From assembly GCA_027422505.1 (NCBI GenBank), contig JAPQWV010000368.1, positions 551,001 to 615,000 on the forward strand: a stretch of DNA of 64,000 nucleotides, in the 5' to 3' direction. Source of the DNA: Craterostigma plantagineum. Its lineage: Eukaryota; Streptophyta; Magnoliopsida; Lamiales; Linderniaceae. This document shows, one piece after another, positions 33,995-44,748 of the stretch (positions are counted from its first letter, which is position 1; every line of letters begins with the position of its first letter). Made by a program: the position numbers and the translations under genes. Under the pieces are notes generated by a model. That model worked only from the letters and a program-made list of their open reading frames with translations, was not told the origin of the DNA and searched no databases.

Positions 33995-34738
33995 TTGGGG
34001 TGGGCATTCGGATTCGGGTTTCGGGTATCCGACCCGACCCGATCGGGTTTTAACCCAAACCCGATCAGAAGAAAAATCGGATTTGATGTCGGGTATCGGG
34101 TTTAAACCTGATACCCGACTGTGTACATCGGGTCGGGTATCAGGTAGCAATATGCTACCCGATTAACCCGATCGGGTACCCGACATAAAAAAAAATAAAT
34201 TAATTCGCCTAATCAGCCATTTAATATATTAACCGGCCAATAAGTTAAATTATTTTATTTATATAAAAACTTTAACTAATAAAATCAAGATGGCATCGAC
34301 ATTAAATGGCTACTTAACTAATGCAATATGAGAATCTTTGCTGAGGAATGGCTTTATATAGAATTGATTCACCCACAATTTGGTTGAAAATTCGATGTGG
34401 GACAACTGATTTCCCATAAGAAGTTGACGAGCGCGTAGTACTAGTACAACTATAAAACTTTAATCAAAATGTCGTTTGGCTCAATGGTTCAAGCAGAGGT
34501 GATAAGTGCTTCCCCACATGATGTTGTGGGTTCGATTCCCATGGGCAACATTTCTTTATTTTTAACTAAATTAAAAAAATATAAAAAAATACCCGCACCC
34601 GACCCGCGGGTACCCGACGGGTTTCGGGTATCCGATAATCGGGTACTCGCATTTGAGCGGGTCGGGATCGGGTATCAGATTCACTACCCGATTTTATCGG
34701 GTACCCGACCCGAAAAACCCGACCCGATCCCACCCCTA
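33995..34738. mobile_element. Non-autonomous hAT-like element in the copia pol
   Basis: 744 bp flanked by an 8-bp duplication GTCCCGGA (33987-33994 and 34739-34746). Ends are TTGGGGTGGG and CCCACCCCTA, an imperfect terminal inverted repeat extended by many CGGGTACCCGA-type motifs. The 8-bp duplication and the TAGGGGTGGG-type end fit hAT elements. No transposase is encoded. The interior is AT-rich and contains a tRNA-like segment. Confidence 0.85.
34472..34549 (+). other. tRNA-like segment inside the hAT-like element
   Basis: An A-box-like TGGCTCAATGG (34477-34487) and a good B box GGTTCGATTCC (34529-34539), spaced as in a tRNA gene. The T-arm can pair (GTGGG with CCCAT), but the acceptor stem is poor and no normal anticodon arm is evident. 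It may be a tRNA relic or part of a tRNA-derived SINE. Confidence 0.35.
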
Positions 34739-36366
34739 GTCCCGGACCTTCTTTACCAAATTCCGGAGGAGAAAACTCAGATTCGCCGGTAAGAAAAACT
34801 CGCTCTTTAAGAAATATTTATGAAACTGGCGAAGTTGCTTTCTCCACAGTTGAGCCAAGTAGCTTTGAAGTTGCTGCAAAACAAGAGGTGTGGATAAAGG
34901 CTATGGCAGAAGAAATCGTAATGATCGAAAAAACAAAACTTGGTAATTGGTGGACCTACCGGAGCATAAAGATATAATTGGTCTCAAGTGGATTTTCAAA
35001 ACTAAACTGCTCGAAGATGGAAGCATACAGAAACATAAGGCTCGACTCGTTGTAAAGGAATTCGCTCAACAACCAGGAGTGGACTTCGACGAGACGCTTG
35101 CGCCTGTTGTCCGAATGGAGACTTTTCGACTAGTACTTGCTCTTACGGCACAACTAGAACTACAAATATTTCAACTTGACGTCAAATCAGACTTCCTAAA
35201 TGGTGAGCTCGACGAGGAAATCTACGTGCAACAACCTCAAGGGTTCGAAATACAAGGAAAAGAAGATAAATTATATCGACTCAGCGCTATACGGATTGAA
35301 GCAAGATCGGCGAACATGGAACAAAAAAATTGACGGATATTTCAAAGAAATGGATTTTCTCAAAGGCCAAACAATCATTCTCTATATGTGAAGAAAAATG
35401 GTGAGAATTTTATGATCGTTATGCATGTATGTCGATGGTCTTATCTATTTAGGAACCAAAGAATCTGAGGTTGAAGCTTTCAAAAGAAATATGATGAACG
35501 AGTTCGAGTTTAAACATACTTAGGAGCGATGAAGTACTTTCTCGGAATTCAGCTGAAACAAGGTGAAATATTTATCTCTCACGAGAAATATTTAGAAGGT
35601 CTTTTTGAAAAAATTTCGTATGGAAGTTGCAAGCCTGTTTCTACTCATATGTCTTTAAACGATAAACTTTTGAAATCTGATGGAGCTGCGATGGTTGGTG
35701 GTAAAATTTTTCGAAGTCTCGTTGGCTCTCTGATCTATCTCACAAACACAAGGCCAGACATCGTGTATGCCGCTAGTTTGATCTCCAGATTCATGATCGA
35801 GCCAAGTCAAATTCGTTTTTCAGCGACTAAAAGAGTTCTTCGTTATCTTCAAGGAAGCAAAATCAGGGCATCAAGTATGTAAAAGAGAGCAAAAATAATC
35901 TAATCGGATTTAATAACAGTGATTGGCAGGTTCTTTAGATGATCGAAAGAGTACTTCAGGATACTTATTTTGCATGGGCACTAATATAGTTACATGGAGT
36001 TCGAAAAAGTAAAAGACTATCGCACTCTCTACAGTAGAAGCTGAATATATCGCCGCCACAGACGCTACTTGCGAGGTGATATGGTTGCGTAGACTTCTAA
36101 CAGATTTACAGCAAGTTCAAGAACAACCTACAATAATTTGTGACAATATGTCGACCATTGCTATGACTAAAAATCCGGTGTTCCATTCAAGGGCAAAACA
36201 TATTGAGATGAGACATCATTTCGTCAGATATATGTGAGCAAAGGAGAGATCATTTTGGAGTTCGTCAGCACAAATGATCAAGCTGCAGACTTTCTTAGAA
36301 AAGCTATTTCTACGGAGAAATTTCAGAAGCTCAAGGATGAGCTGAAGATTGCAAATTAAGAGCGAG

Positions 36367-36626
36367 TGTTGAAAGTCCTAATTTGCAATTACTAATGCAT
36401 GTGAACAAGACCACAATTTGACAAGCCAACAAACATTATCTAGACAAGCATGATCTAGACAAGAAAGCCAAAAAGAAAAGCAACATCCATATTTGTCAAT
36501 TATGCGTAGCTAGCTTGTCTACTTTAGTATCTATATAAATGTATGCATCTCGTTTAATATTATGAAGTGAGAAAAGCAATATCAAGTAAGAAAGTGCCGT
36601 AGCACTACTCTTTTTTATCTCCAAGG
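36367..36626 (+). repeat. 3' LTR of the copia element
   Basis: About 260 bp, matching 28942-29215 with several substitutions and small deletions, consistent with an old insertion. Confidence 0.82.
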
Positions 36627-36782
36627 AGAGAGACTCAAAATTTTCTCTTCACATACTCAGGAATTGACCTTTTCTTTGGGTAAACCACCGTCGGATCCGT
36701 GCGTTGGCATTCACTTTCATAAATTACCAAATACTCCCTTCTATTCTAACCAATATTCCATCTCATAACAAAATCTCAATTG

Positions 36783-37789
36783 TTCCGTTCAGAAGCAAAC
36801 AACAGAAAGAAATTAACTATTCGGAGTGAGACAAGGACCTTTAATTTCTCAAGAAGACACGGAAAATTGAACTAGCTCTACTCTTCCCGCCTCCCTTCTA
36901 AAAAACCTAAATCAGAAAACCCTAAATTTCTCCCCCTTCCTCCATTAATGGAGGTTGGGGGAGGGTTCTTTAACTTTTTTCTTGTTGTTGTTCTTTCTTT
37001 TTCTTCTAGATTATAACGATTTTCGTTTTCTTGTTCCTTTTTGTTGTAATGGGGTTCCTGTCGCCTTCGGCCGGTGCCCACCACTCAAGGCGGCCGGCCG
37101 CTCGCCGGGAGCCCGCCGCCACACCCCTTGCCACCGCTCGCTGCCACCCACTTCTTTCACCCTCCTTGTCGAACTGTATGTTCTTGGGCTTCAGGGCTTC
37201 AAGTAGCTGTGGATTGTGGCACACACCACGTGTTTGAGAAAATGCCAAGGAGGACATCAGCTGCTTGAATGCTTTCGGCTGTGTTCTCCTTCAATCGCCC
37301 TTTGTGTCCCTGTCGAAGAGCTCGCTGCTGCCGCCTGCCGCTGCCTCGCCTGCCGTCTCACCATCTCGCCGTCTCGCCGCCTCGCCCGCTCCCTCTGCCT
37401 TGCCCGCCGCCTCCCTCGTTTCTCTCGACCCGTGGGTCGGGAGCCTTTTCTCCCGTGTGGAGCCCTAGTCCGATGAAGATAAAAATTCAGAAGTCGAAGG
37501 TCAAGTGAAAGTGAGGAGTATCGTAGATTTAGCTTAATAGCTTTTTCTGTTATAGGTTCTTTAGTTCTTGATCGTTAGATAATGGGTTTTATTTTCTGTC
37601 GGTTTTTTGTCCCATGTGGACCCCTTTCTCCCCATGTGGGAGTGTTTGTTCCCTTTGTGGGATTGTGTGGTGCTCCTATGTGAGCCTTTGTTCTCCCGGT
37701 TGACTATGTACCGGTGAGACCCCTTGGGTTATTTTACCCTATATCTTTGTTATTAATGCAAGCTATCGTTTCGAAAAAAAAAAAAAAAA
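36783..37789 (+). mobile_element. Poly(A)-ended non-LTR retrotransposed segment
   Basis: Flanked by a 15-bp duplication AACAAAATCTCAATT (36768-36782 and 37790-37804) and ending in a run of about 17 A after TATTAATGCAAGCTATCG. This is the signature of target-primed reverse transcription. At 1 kb it has no endonuclease or RT. The central part (37060-37470) is GC-rich with overlapping short ORFs that I cannot assign. It could be a non-autonomous LINE derivative or a processed transcript. Confidence 0.75.
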
Positions 37790-37804
37790 AACAAAATCTC
37801 AATT

Positions 37805-38215
37805 TACACTACCAATCAATAGCTGCCTATGTTGTCATTAAACTATCGTCGTACAAAATGGAACAAACATAAGCAACGTTAAAATTCCTTATCCTTTGTT
37901 GCATATTTCTTGAGTTCAACGGTCAAAAACTTAACTATCAAAAACTTATATATTAATCAATACGAAGCAAGCACGAAAGTAGGGAAAAAAGGCCAACACA
38001 CGTTTAAGTGAAGCAAATCATAGCCGCTTTGTTTTGATCTTCAATGTTCGTCTACACCGTCGACGTTTTTCTTCAATTCTGTGTGCCACCAGAGATATAT
38101 AAATCCCCCCTTCTAACCAATATTCCATCTCTCATAACAAAAGAAAGCACAAAAAAACCCTTCAATTCATATCATCTCCAACTTATTAATTCATATATCC
38201 ATTTATTTTGAAATC
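37805..38215 (+). promoter_or_regulatory. Upstream region with TATA box of the 143-aa protein gene
   Basis: TATATAAAT at 38096-38104 lies about 110 bp before the ATG at 38216. No gene is seen in this stretch. Confidence 0.6.
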
Positions 38216-38647
38216 ATGAAAACGAAATCGAAGCCGATAACCAAGATCATCGCCTTCCCCGCCCGAGCCCTATGCAGAGCGAGGGACATTTACGTAAAAG
38301 CCATGATGAACTACGCAAACATGGGATACTACAACGAAAACGCATCGCTGATGTCATCGACCCCCTCGGGCCTGCGTAAGAGCTACAGCGTAAGTTCGGC
38401 CCAAGCCCAAGCCCGAGCTCGTTATTCCTGCGACGAAACCGAGGATCTCAGCGAGCTCGTAAGGGCAGCATCTGCAAGGAAAATAGGAGATGTCGATCGT
38501 AGGGCTGAGAATCGTCCAAGGCAGATTAAAGGATCGACGGCTGTGATGCAAAGGAGTCGAACCGTGGCCATGCAGAGGATCGACGAAGATGGTGAAAGCG
38601 AGTTTGGGAATTCGAAGTACGTCAGAAGTGGGACCCGCAGGTTTTAG
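38216..38647 (+). CDS. Small basic plant protein of unknown function
   Basis: A 143-residue intronless frame. The N-terminus KIIAFPARALCRARDIYVKAMMNYAN looks like a conserved amphipathic segment seen in small plant-specific proteins. The middle is Ser/Ala/Arg-rich (SVSSAQAQARARYSC) and the tail Arg-rich (TVAMQRIDEDGESEF, GTRRF). No catalytic motif or signal peptide is visible. A TATA box and an A-rich leader support it as a real gene. Confidence 0.65.
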   Translation: MKTKSKPITKIIAFPARALCRARDIYVKAMMNYANMGYYNENASLMSSTPSGLRKSYSVSSAQAQARARYSCDETEDLSELVRAASARKIGDVDRRAENRPRQIKGSTAVMQRSRTVAMQRIDEDGESEFGNSKYVRSGTRRF

Positions 38648-39019
38648 TTGTCTGAAAACGGACCACTCGCCTTTTTAGTCGTCTGAAGATTTGTAATAGC
38701 ATCATATGAAAGAGCAACGATGAGGAAAACAACCGTAATGTTCGAATTCTATCATCGATTTAGTCTTAAACTGAGATAAAAAAAATCCATGTCGAAAACA
38801 AATGCAGTAAGGTCCTCCGTCTTCTAGTTCTAAATCATCTTCATAATTAGCTTCTGCAAGAAAAGAAAAATGAACACTTCCATAGGAAAAATCTAGCAGC
38901 AGCAATCTCAGCATACCAAGGAAAACATTTCAAGATGATAGATGGAAATGAACGGTCAATCTCAATTAGTTATTACAGCGTTCGTCGCACAAAAACTTAC
39001 CCCGTCATTCGACTTCACC
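38648..39019. other. Region between convergent 3' ends
   Basis: Probably 3' UTR of the 143-aa gene and of the minus-strand gene that follows. No gene is seen. Confidence 0.5.
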
Positions 39020-40147
39020 TCATGCGTTATTAGCCTCAGACTTCTCACCCTTCTTCACCCACACCATTCGATCATTGCTGCTCGTCTTCTTAGACCTCGA
39101 ACTGCCCTCAAATTCGCTGTACTTTCTATACCCTCTCGACCCATTTTGCCTTCCCCATATTCCCCCATTTCTCTTCGAGTAATTTCTATTTCTCCATCCT
39201 TCGCCATTTTCAGCGCTCTTCTCTGCTGCCTTTTCCTTACCCTTCTCTAAGGTGTTTCTATCAGTCAACTCTTTCTCAGCTGTATATTCCTCAGTGACAC
39301 CCTTAGATTCATCTACTTTAAGGTTAACTATCACAATCTCATCGGCCAACTTAAGCTCATCAACCTTAGTTTCCAATTCAAGAACCATACTCGTGTCTTT
39401 CGCCTCATTCCCATTAACTAGATTATCTTTTTTCATCCTATACTGATAACGCCAACTCGAACTAGATTGCCTCGCTCTTCTACTGTTCGATATCTCTCTC
39501 TTCGTTCCGATTCTAGGAAGAATCTCTGTTGCAGATACGCTCGAATCTCCCTTGATTCCTTCGATCCCAATAGAGATTCCACGATCTTCATCATTTGAAT
39601 CCTCAGAAACCCTAGCTTTGATTTCGATTCCCTCTTCAAGAATTTTCACCACACCAATTTCATTTCCCTTTTCTCCATCCGCCTTCTTATTCGCCTTTCC
39701 GTGGTAATTTTTCCTTCGACGATAATCCTTCGTCTTCTCCCTAACCCTTTCCTCGCCATTTTCAGAACCATATTTCACAATCTGATTGCCTTTCTTAACC
39801 TCAATTTCACTCTCCAATTCACCACACTTTTCCTCTCTAAATATAAAATTGTTTTTAACTCTCGCATTACCCTTTCCAAGCTTATTCTCCTTCTTAATTA
39901 GGGGCTTTGATCTCTTCACATGCCCAGACCCCGCCATCGCCACCTCTTTGCCCTTCTCCGAGCTATCCCAGTCCCTAATCACCAGCCCACCGTAACCGAC
40001 GACGATGTGGCCGCCGCCGCTCTCGGTACTCGCCCCTCGCCGCATCTCTTCTTGCTTTTTGAGCCACCGCTCTTTGAGCTGTGCCAGCGATACGTAGTTC
40101 GCCGGAATGGGCATGCACTTTTCGTCGTCCGTCAAATCCATGAACAC
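39020..40147 (-). CDS. Charged, largely disordered plant protein of unknown function
   Basis: A 375-residue intronless frame. The N-terminus MPIPANYVSLAQLKERWLKK is the only part that looks like a folded conserved motif. The rest is rich in K, E, R and S (SSEKGKEVAMAGSGHVKRSK) with many low-complexity stretches, and the C-terminus has a G/N/R-rich patch (GGIWGRQNGSRGYRKYSE). It may bind nucleic acid or act as a scaffold, but nothing in the sequence proves it. The start Met at 40147 could be preceded by no other in-frame Met. Confidence 0.65.
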   Translation of the reverse strand: MFMDLTDDEKCMPIPANYVSLAQLKERWLKKQEEMRRGASTESGGGHIVVGYGGLVIRDWDSSEKGKEVAMAGSGHVKRSKPLIKKENKLGKGNARVKNNFIFREEKCGELESEIEVKKGNQIVKYGSENGEERVREKTKDYRRRKNYHGKANKKADGEKGNEIGVVKILEEGIEIKARVSEDSNDEDRGISIGIEGIKGDSSVSATEILPRIGTKREISNSRRARQSSSSWRYQYRMKKDNLVNGNEAKDTSMVLELETKVDELKLADEIVIVNLKVDESKGVTEEYTAEKELTDRNTLEKGKEKAAEKSAENGEGWRNRNYSKRNGGIWGRQNGSRGYRKYSEFEGSSRSKKTSSNDRMVWVKKGEKSEANNA

Positions 40148-41009
40148 TCACGCCGGAAAACTACAGAATTACCCCACGGCAAAACCAGCGACGAAAGATT
40201 CCGGCGAAAAGTTGATTCTCTCTCTCTCTCTCGCCCTCGGAAAATCGCTTGTATTTAATGGAAGGAGAAGCTAAGGGGGAAAGAGCGTGGGGGCAAAATG
40301 GGAAGATTACAACTCGGTTTGGAAAATAATTTTCGGACGGGACTTTTCCGACCAATCGGAATTTTCGACCGGCACATGAGCCGGCTGATCTGAATTTTCG
40401 GCCGGCACATAGCACGGCCGAATTTGTTTTTCGGCTACGCCTTGTGCCGACCGAATATGTCGATCGGCCGTGCCGTGCGCCGGCCGGAAATTTCATTCGA
40501 TCAGGACTTTTTTCAACGATTCCGACCCGTATTTGATAATTCATCTACGTACGAATGATTTTTACGATAATTCGTAAGGCCTCTGCACTGCAGGGACGAA
40601 AATATCGATCGATTGGCCCTAAAATGTTAAATCGAATTTTTTTTCCATTTCGATCCATTGCCGAAAATCGTTCGAATTTATTTGTGTGTGTAATTTTCAG
40701 TATGTCGTACTAGAATTTTGTGTACACGTTAGTTTTCTCTTTTTAAATTAAGTTAATAATCATAAGGGCAAAAGCGTCTTTTTACGATCCTTTAGGGGCA
40801 GCGACTAGGAAAAAGAGATCGATGAATAGTAATTCCCAGTAATTACAGACATGCTATGGGAAATAGGATAGATATTTATTATTTAATTTAAGGTTCCTAC
40901 GATATTAAATAATTCGGATTTGCAAATTAAGTCAAAGGAAAAAGGATCTTCCACTTCTAAAATGTTATTATTAAAATATTTCTATATCAGGGATGAAATG
41001 TTAATAATT
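40148..41009. other. Promoter side of the 375-aa gene and intergenic DNA
   Basis: GC-rich degenerate repeats with CGGCCGGCAC-like words occur at 40330-40500. A CT/GA run is at 40218-40232. No gene is seen. Confidence 0.5.
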
Positions 41010-41689
41010 CCATGTGGTAACCTCGAGTTTCGACTTTTTCAGTTGGCACCCAAAGCTGTTTTTCGATTCCGGCTGGTAACCTCGAGGTTTTGACTTTTCC
41101 AGTTGGTACCAAAGCTTGTTTTTGATTCCGACTGGTACCCCTGAGGTTTTATGAAATGTAATTTGGTACCCCTCAATTTTACCAAAACTGGATTTAAAAT
41201 ACTTAAAATAATCACAAATTCAAAAATAAATTATTTTTTATTTAAAAAATATTAATTATAAAAAATAATATATAGTTGGGAAAAGTTATAAATATTTTTA
41301 AAAACAGAAAAATATATTTTCCGAAAATATATTATTTTTTACATGGAAAAATATTATCTTTATATAGTCGTGATTCGGAAAATATATTTTCAAGTTTTTA
41401 AAAATATTTATAACTTTTCGCAAGTATATACTATTTCTTATAATTAAAATTATTTTTTTAATAAAAAATAATTTATTTTTGAATTTGTGATTATTTAAGT
41501 ATTCTAAATCAGTTTTGGTAATTCAGGGGTACCAAATTATATTTCATAAAACCTCAGGGGTACCAGCCGGAATTGAAAACAAGCTTTGGGTACCAATTGG
41601 AAAAGTCGAAACCTCGAGGTTATCAGCCGGAATAAAAAAATAGCTTTGGGTACCACTGGAAAAGTCGAAAACTCGAGGTTACCACATGG
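41010..41689. mobile_element. 680-bp foldback (long inverted repeat) element
   Basis: Starts CCATGTGGTAACCTCGAG and ends with its inverse (CTCGAGGTTACCACATGG). The two arms of about 330 bp are inverted copies almost to the centre near 41350, with AT-rich inner parts. Each arm also contains two to three related units of about 60 bp (GGTACC, AAAGCTTG and CCTCGAGG words). No target duplication is obvious and no ORF is present. It is MITE-like and could form a long hairpin RNA if transcribed. Confidence 0.8.
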
Positions 41690-43391
41690 GATTTCCCTTT
41701 ATTTTATTCATAGTTTTATGTTAAGGGAGTAGGCTTGGGAGGAAATGGGCCGATCTAACTATTTTAGAACCTTTAGTTTAGCCCAAATAAACGAAATTTC
41801 TTTTTTAAAATATAAAATCAATGAGGTGGGTGATATATGGTTGAGCTTTTGCAGGTTAGAATTTATTAATTTCATATCCTTGTGCGCTTTATTTTTACAT
41901 TCAATGAGATGTATATAGAAGAGAAGATTGTAACGTATGCATTTATTACATCCTGTTATCTAGTGACAGTAAATGTATTCATGTCCATTTTCTTCGTCAC
42001 ATCTCAATATAGACATTAAATTGAGCTCAATATAGAAAAAATAATAAAAGATGGAACAAAAAAGCGCATTGATATACGTAACAAAATGGAAGCTGCTAAT
42101 TTCTCCGATAGGTGTAGCATGCATGGAGTCCACCATTACACGCGTTTTTACAAAAAAACAATCTATTATGAAAGAAGATATATAAATTCAAAATATGATT
42201 TCGTTTTTTGGAGTGACTTTTTAGACGAAATGATCGGATCAAAGTGGCTACGGATAAAAATAGTTAATAAGAACATGCATACAAAGAAAAACTAACGCCT
42301 GCCAGAAAAAAAATCTCACTAAGAAGTAAATCGATCTAAGACTTAAGAAGGGGTGGAGTGGCTATTTCCAATACGTAAAACCTCTGTAAATTAATACTTT
42401 ACAACTTAATAAACTTGTAAAATAATAAAATCGTCTGATCCGACTTGGGCCTTTATAAAAATTTATCATTCGATAAGATAATAATATAATAATTTTTTGG
42501 AAAATTCCTTTATAAACATTTGGCCCCGTTAAAAAATTAAACTAATAACTAAATATTACGATTATATATAATAATTTGCTAACTGTTACAATGGTAAAAT
42601 ATTAATGAGTGTTGCTATGACCGGCATGTCATGTAAAGATCATTACAACAAATAAAATGATCAATATTATTATTGATAAATTATTGTGTGATATAATTGT
42701 ATGTAATATGAATATATATATGTTCACTCTTGCTATAATTTCATTGTCCGCCATTGGAATGGACTAGAAATAGCTGGATTTAAAAAGTTTCTCCTTTAAC
42801 TAATAAAATATTTTATCGATCATATATTAATAATTCTCTATTTAATTAATAAAATTTCATGATCCCAAAGTTATAAATTTAAAAGGAGTAATTAACATCA
42901 TCGGTATAAAAGTATTAAACAAAGTGGAGTAACTCTTTTTAGTCAATGTAGATAAACATGTTTTTTCTTATAAAGAAAGACCATAACTTTGCACCTATCT
43001 CTAAATATCCCCTTTTCTTTTCTTTTCTTTTCTTTTCTTTTCTGACCCTTTTAACGGCTAAAACCCTAAAAAAAGATGGAATTATTAATTGTAGATTTTA
43101 TCTCCACTGCTGCATGCATGCTCTTGATAGCCAATCAGATATCTCTATCTCATCTCTCTTCACAATGTTAAGTGTAAGGCATGCAATGTTTGTTCTAACA
43201 ATTTAGAAATCCCATCTTCTAACAAGTGTCCCTTCTTACTCAACACCTCCCACTTTTCTCTTCATTGTCTTGCCACTCTCTCATTGGCTCACTCATCCCT
43301 TAAATAAACACACCACTCACCATCGTCGTCTTCATCGCCAAGGATCTCTCTCTCTCTCTCCTAAAAAAATCAGAAAAAATCCATCAAAATA
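41690..43391. other. AT-rich intergenic region and promoter of the 366-aa gene
   Basis: No convincing gene. A TTTTC-type microsatellite lies at 43013-43041 and a CT-run at 43345-43363 just before the next start codon, probably in the 5' UTR. A TTAAATAAAC box near 43299 could be the TATA element. Confidence 0.5.
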
Positions 43392-44492
43392 ATGATCCAA
43401 GCAATAAACCCTAATAATCATGCATCTTCAAGAACGACGGCCGAGATTCTATCGAGGTACAGGCCCATCGCGCCGAAGCCCGAGCCCATCGCCGACGGTA
43501 GTTCCACGGAGGTCGGCGGCGGCGGAAGCGACGATAGCAGTCCCTCGAATTTTCTGCCTCAAGCCATCAGCAGATCTCCTTATCTGAGGACCATGTGGGC
43601 CAACCTCCAAGCTAGGCCGACACGCACCAGAAAACGCGGCAGAAACGCCGCCGCCTCATGTGGTCCTCCGCCGTCAACCGCCGCCGCCTCCGCTGCTGCT
43701 CTCAAGAGGATTCGAGCAAACCCTTCATCTTACCCCTACCGTAATTATCATAGTCTCTCTGCTAACAATTACTCATCGTCGCCGGCCAAGAGCTTCGTCA
43801 TGTATGGATTTTCCGACGCTCAAATTGGGCTCGCCGGCTCCGGTTCAACACCAACCGCGGTGGGCCCACTCGTCAGGTTCCAGGAAAAATTAGGGTTTGA
43901 TTTGAATAATCTCTTGACTATTTCTGACGACGACAAAAAAAACAACCCTAAAGAGTTCGACTTTATGCCACGGCTGAAAGAACCGGCGAGGCCCACCGTT
44001 ATCTCGCCTAGACCGGTTCGACCCGTCGGTTCGACAGTGACGGTCAAAACCCATCTCGAAAACCACCATAGCTGCCAAGTACGAACCTTCAGCGCGGCGG
44101 CGGAGGTGGAAAAAGAGGTGGAGAAAGAGGAAACGCCGGCGATCTTGTCAGATTCGAGCTGTAATAAAGTGAGGTTAGTCAACGCAAAGTACAAGGAAAT
44201 GGTCGGACAGCCCGAGTGTTGCTGGTTAGAACGTTGCTTCGGTGCTTCGCCAGCGGCGACGGCGTGTAACAGAATAGGCGGCGAGGTGACGTTGAAGGTG
44301 GTCGTCAGCGGTGTAGCGGCGGAGGCGATGAGGTGTTGTTTCACTTGTGGGGTTAAGATCGAGTGGGAAATCGACGGTGAGAAGAAGTGTGTGGAAGGTT
44401 TGTGTGAAGCTGTGAAGTTAGTTTGCTGCGATGTTAAGGATTATCAGTTGATGTGGAAGTTTTATGATGTATGTGAAGTTAGCATGCAATAA
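43392..44492 (+). CDS. Plant-specific protein with TAEILSRYRPIAPKPE motif
   Basis: A 366-residue intronless frame. An N-terminal motif TAEILSRYRPIAPKPE, a basic patch (TRTRKRGRNAA), Ser/Ala-rich middle sections, and a Cys-rich C-terminal domain (CCWLERCFG, then RCCFTCGVKIEWEIDGEKKC) that ends at YDVCEVSMQ. The combination matches an uncharacterised plant family that I believe is listed as DUF7950; that name is from memory and uncertain. The basic patch could be a nuclear localisation signal. Confidence 0.75.
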   Translation: MIQAINPNNHASSRTTAEILSRYRPIAPKPEPIADGSSTEVGGGGSDDSSPSNFLPQAISRSPYLRTMWANLQARPTRTRKRGRNAAASCGPPPSTAAASAAALKRIRANPSSYPYRNYHSLSANNYSSSPAKSFVMYGFSDAQIGLAGSGSTPTAVGPLVRFQEKLGFDLNNLLTISDDDKKNNPKEFDFMPRLKEPARPTVISPRPVRPVGSTVTVKTHLENHHSCQVRTFSAAAEVEKEVEKEETPAILSDSSCNKVRLVNAKYKEMVGQPECCWLERCFGASPAATACNRIGGEVTLKVVVSGVAAEAMRCCFTCGVKIEWEIDGEKKCVEGLCEAVKLVCCDVKDYQLMWKFYDVCEVSMQ

Positions 44493-44748
44493 AGATTGAT
44501 GGATAGAACAAAGGTTGGGTAATAATGAGAGGTTTAGACTTAGATTAGGGTTATTATAGGTTGGATTATAAGGTGTTTGTGTCGTTGAAATGGTACTAAT
44601 GGATTTGTGTAATTGTTAGTTTAGTCATCATATAATTTATGCAAACATATGTTGCTTGATCTGATTTAATAATCCGTTACTTACAACGAAGCACATTTGC
44701 GATTTAGAGGTAGAAAGACGTTTGCAACTTACTCATATTGCTTAATTA

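Larger units (their letters stand above)
32128..36360 (+). pseudogene. Copia gag 3' part and pol, degenerate
   Basis: Recognisable pieces in order: a gag zinc knuckle (CRICKKMNHDTKNC, about 32440-32485), a damaged protease start near 32640, the pre-integrase zinc region and integrase core (LWHLRYGHLNGKGLKLL about 33029; CEGCVYGKMHRLPFPKT), integrase C-part (33542-33990), RT (34947-35390; HKARLVVKEFAQQPGVDFDE), RT palm with YVDG in place of the catalytic YVDD (about 35427), and RNase H (ALSTVEAEYIAATDA, about 36025). Multiple frameshifts and stops leave no functional pol. Confidence 0.85.
28942..36626 (+). mobile_element. Decayed Ty1/copia retrotransposon with nested insertions
   Basis: LTRs at 28942-29215 and 36367-36626 share the start TGTTGAAAGTCCTAATTTG and are flanked by AGAGA (28937-28941 and 36627-36631). 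A TGGTATCAGAGC primer site (tRNA-iMet type) follows the 5' LTR. The coding order gag, protease, integrase, RT, RNase H is that of copia elements. Frames are broken by several stops and frameshifts and by two insertions (29965-32122 and 33995-34738). The 3' LTR end has GG in place of the final CA. Confidence 0.88.

Noticed and set aside
36955..37508. Several overlapping ORFs in the GC-rich retrotransposed segment
   Set aside because: High GC gives long open frames by chance in all frames; none looks like a known protein.
42958..43206. 82-codon ORF upstream of the 366-aa gene
   Set aside because: Crosses a TTTTC microsatellite and has no recognisable features.
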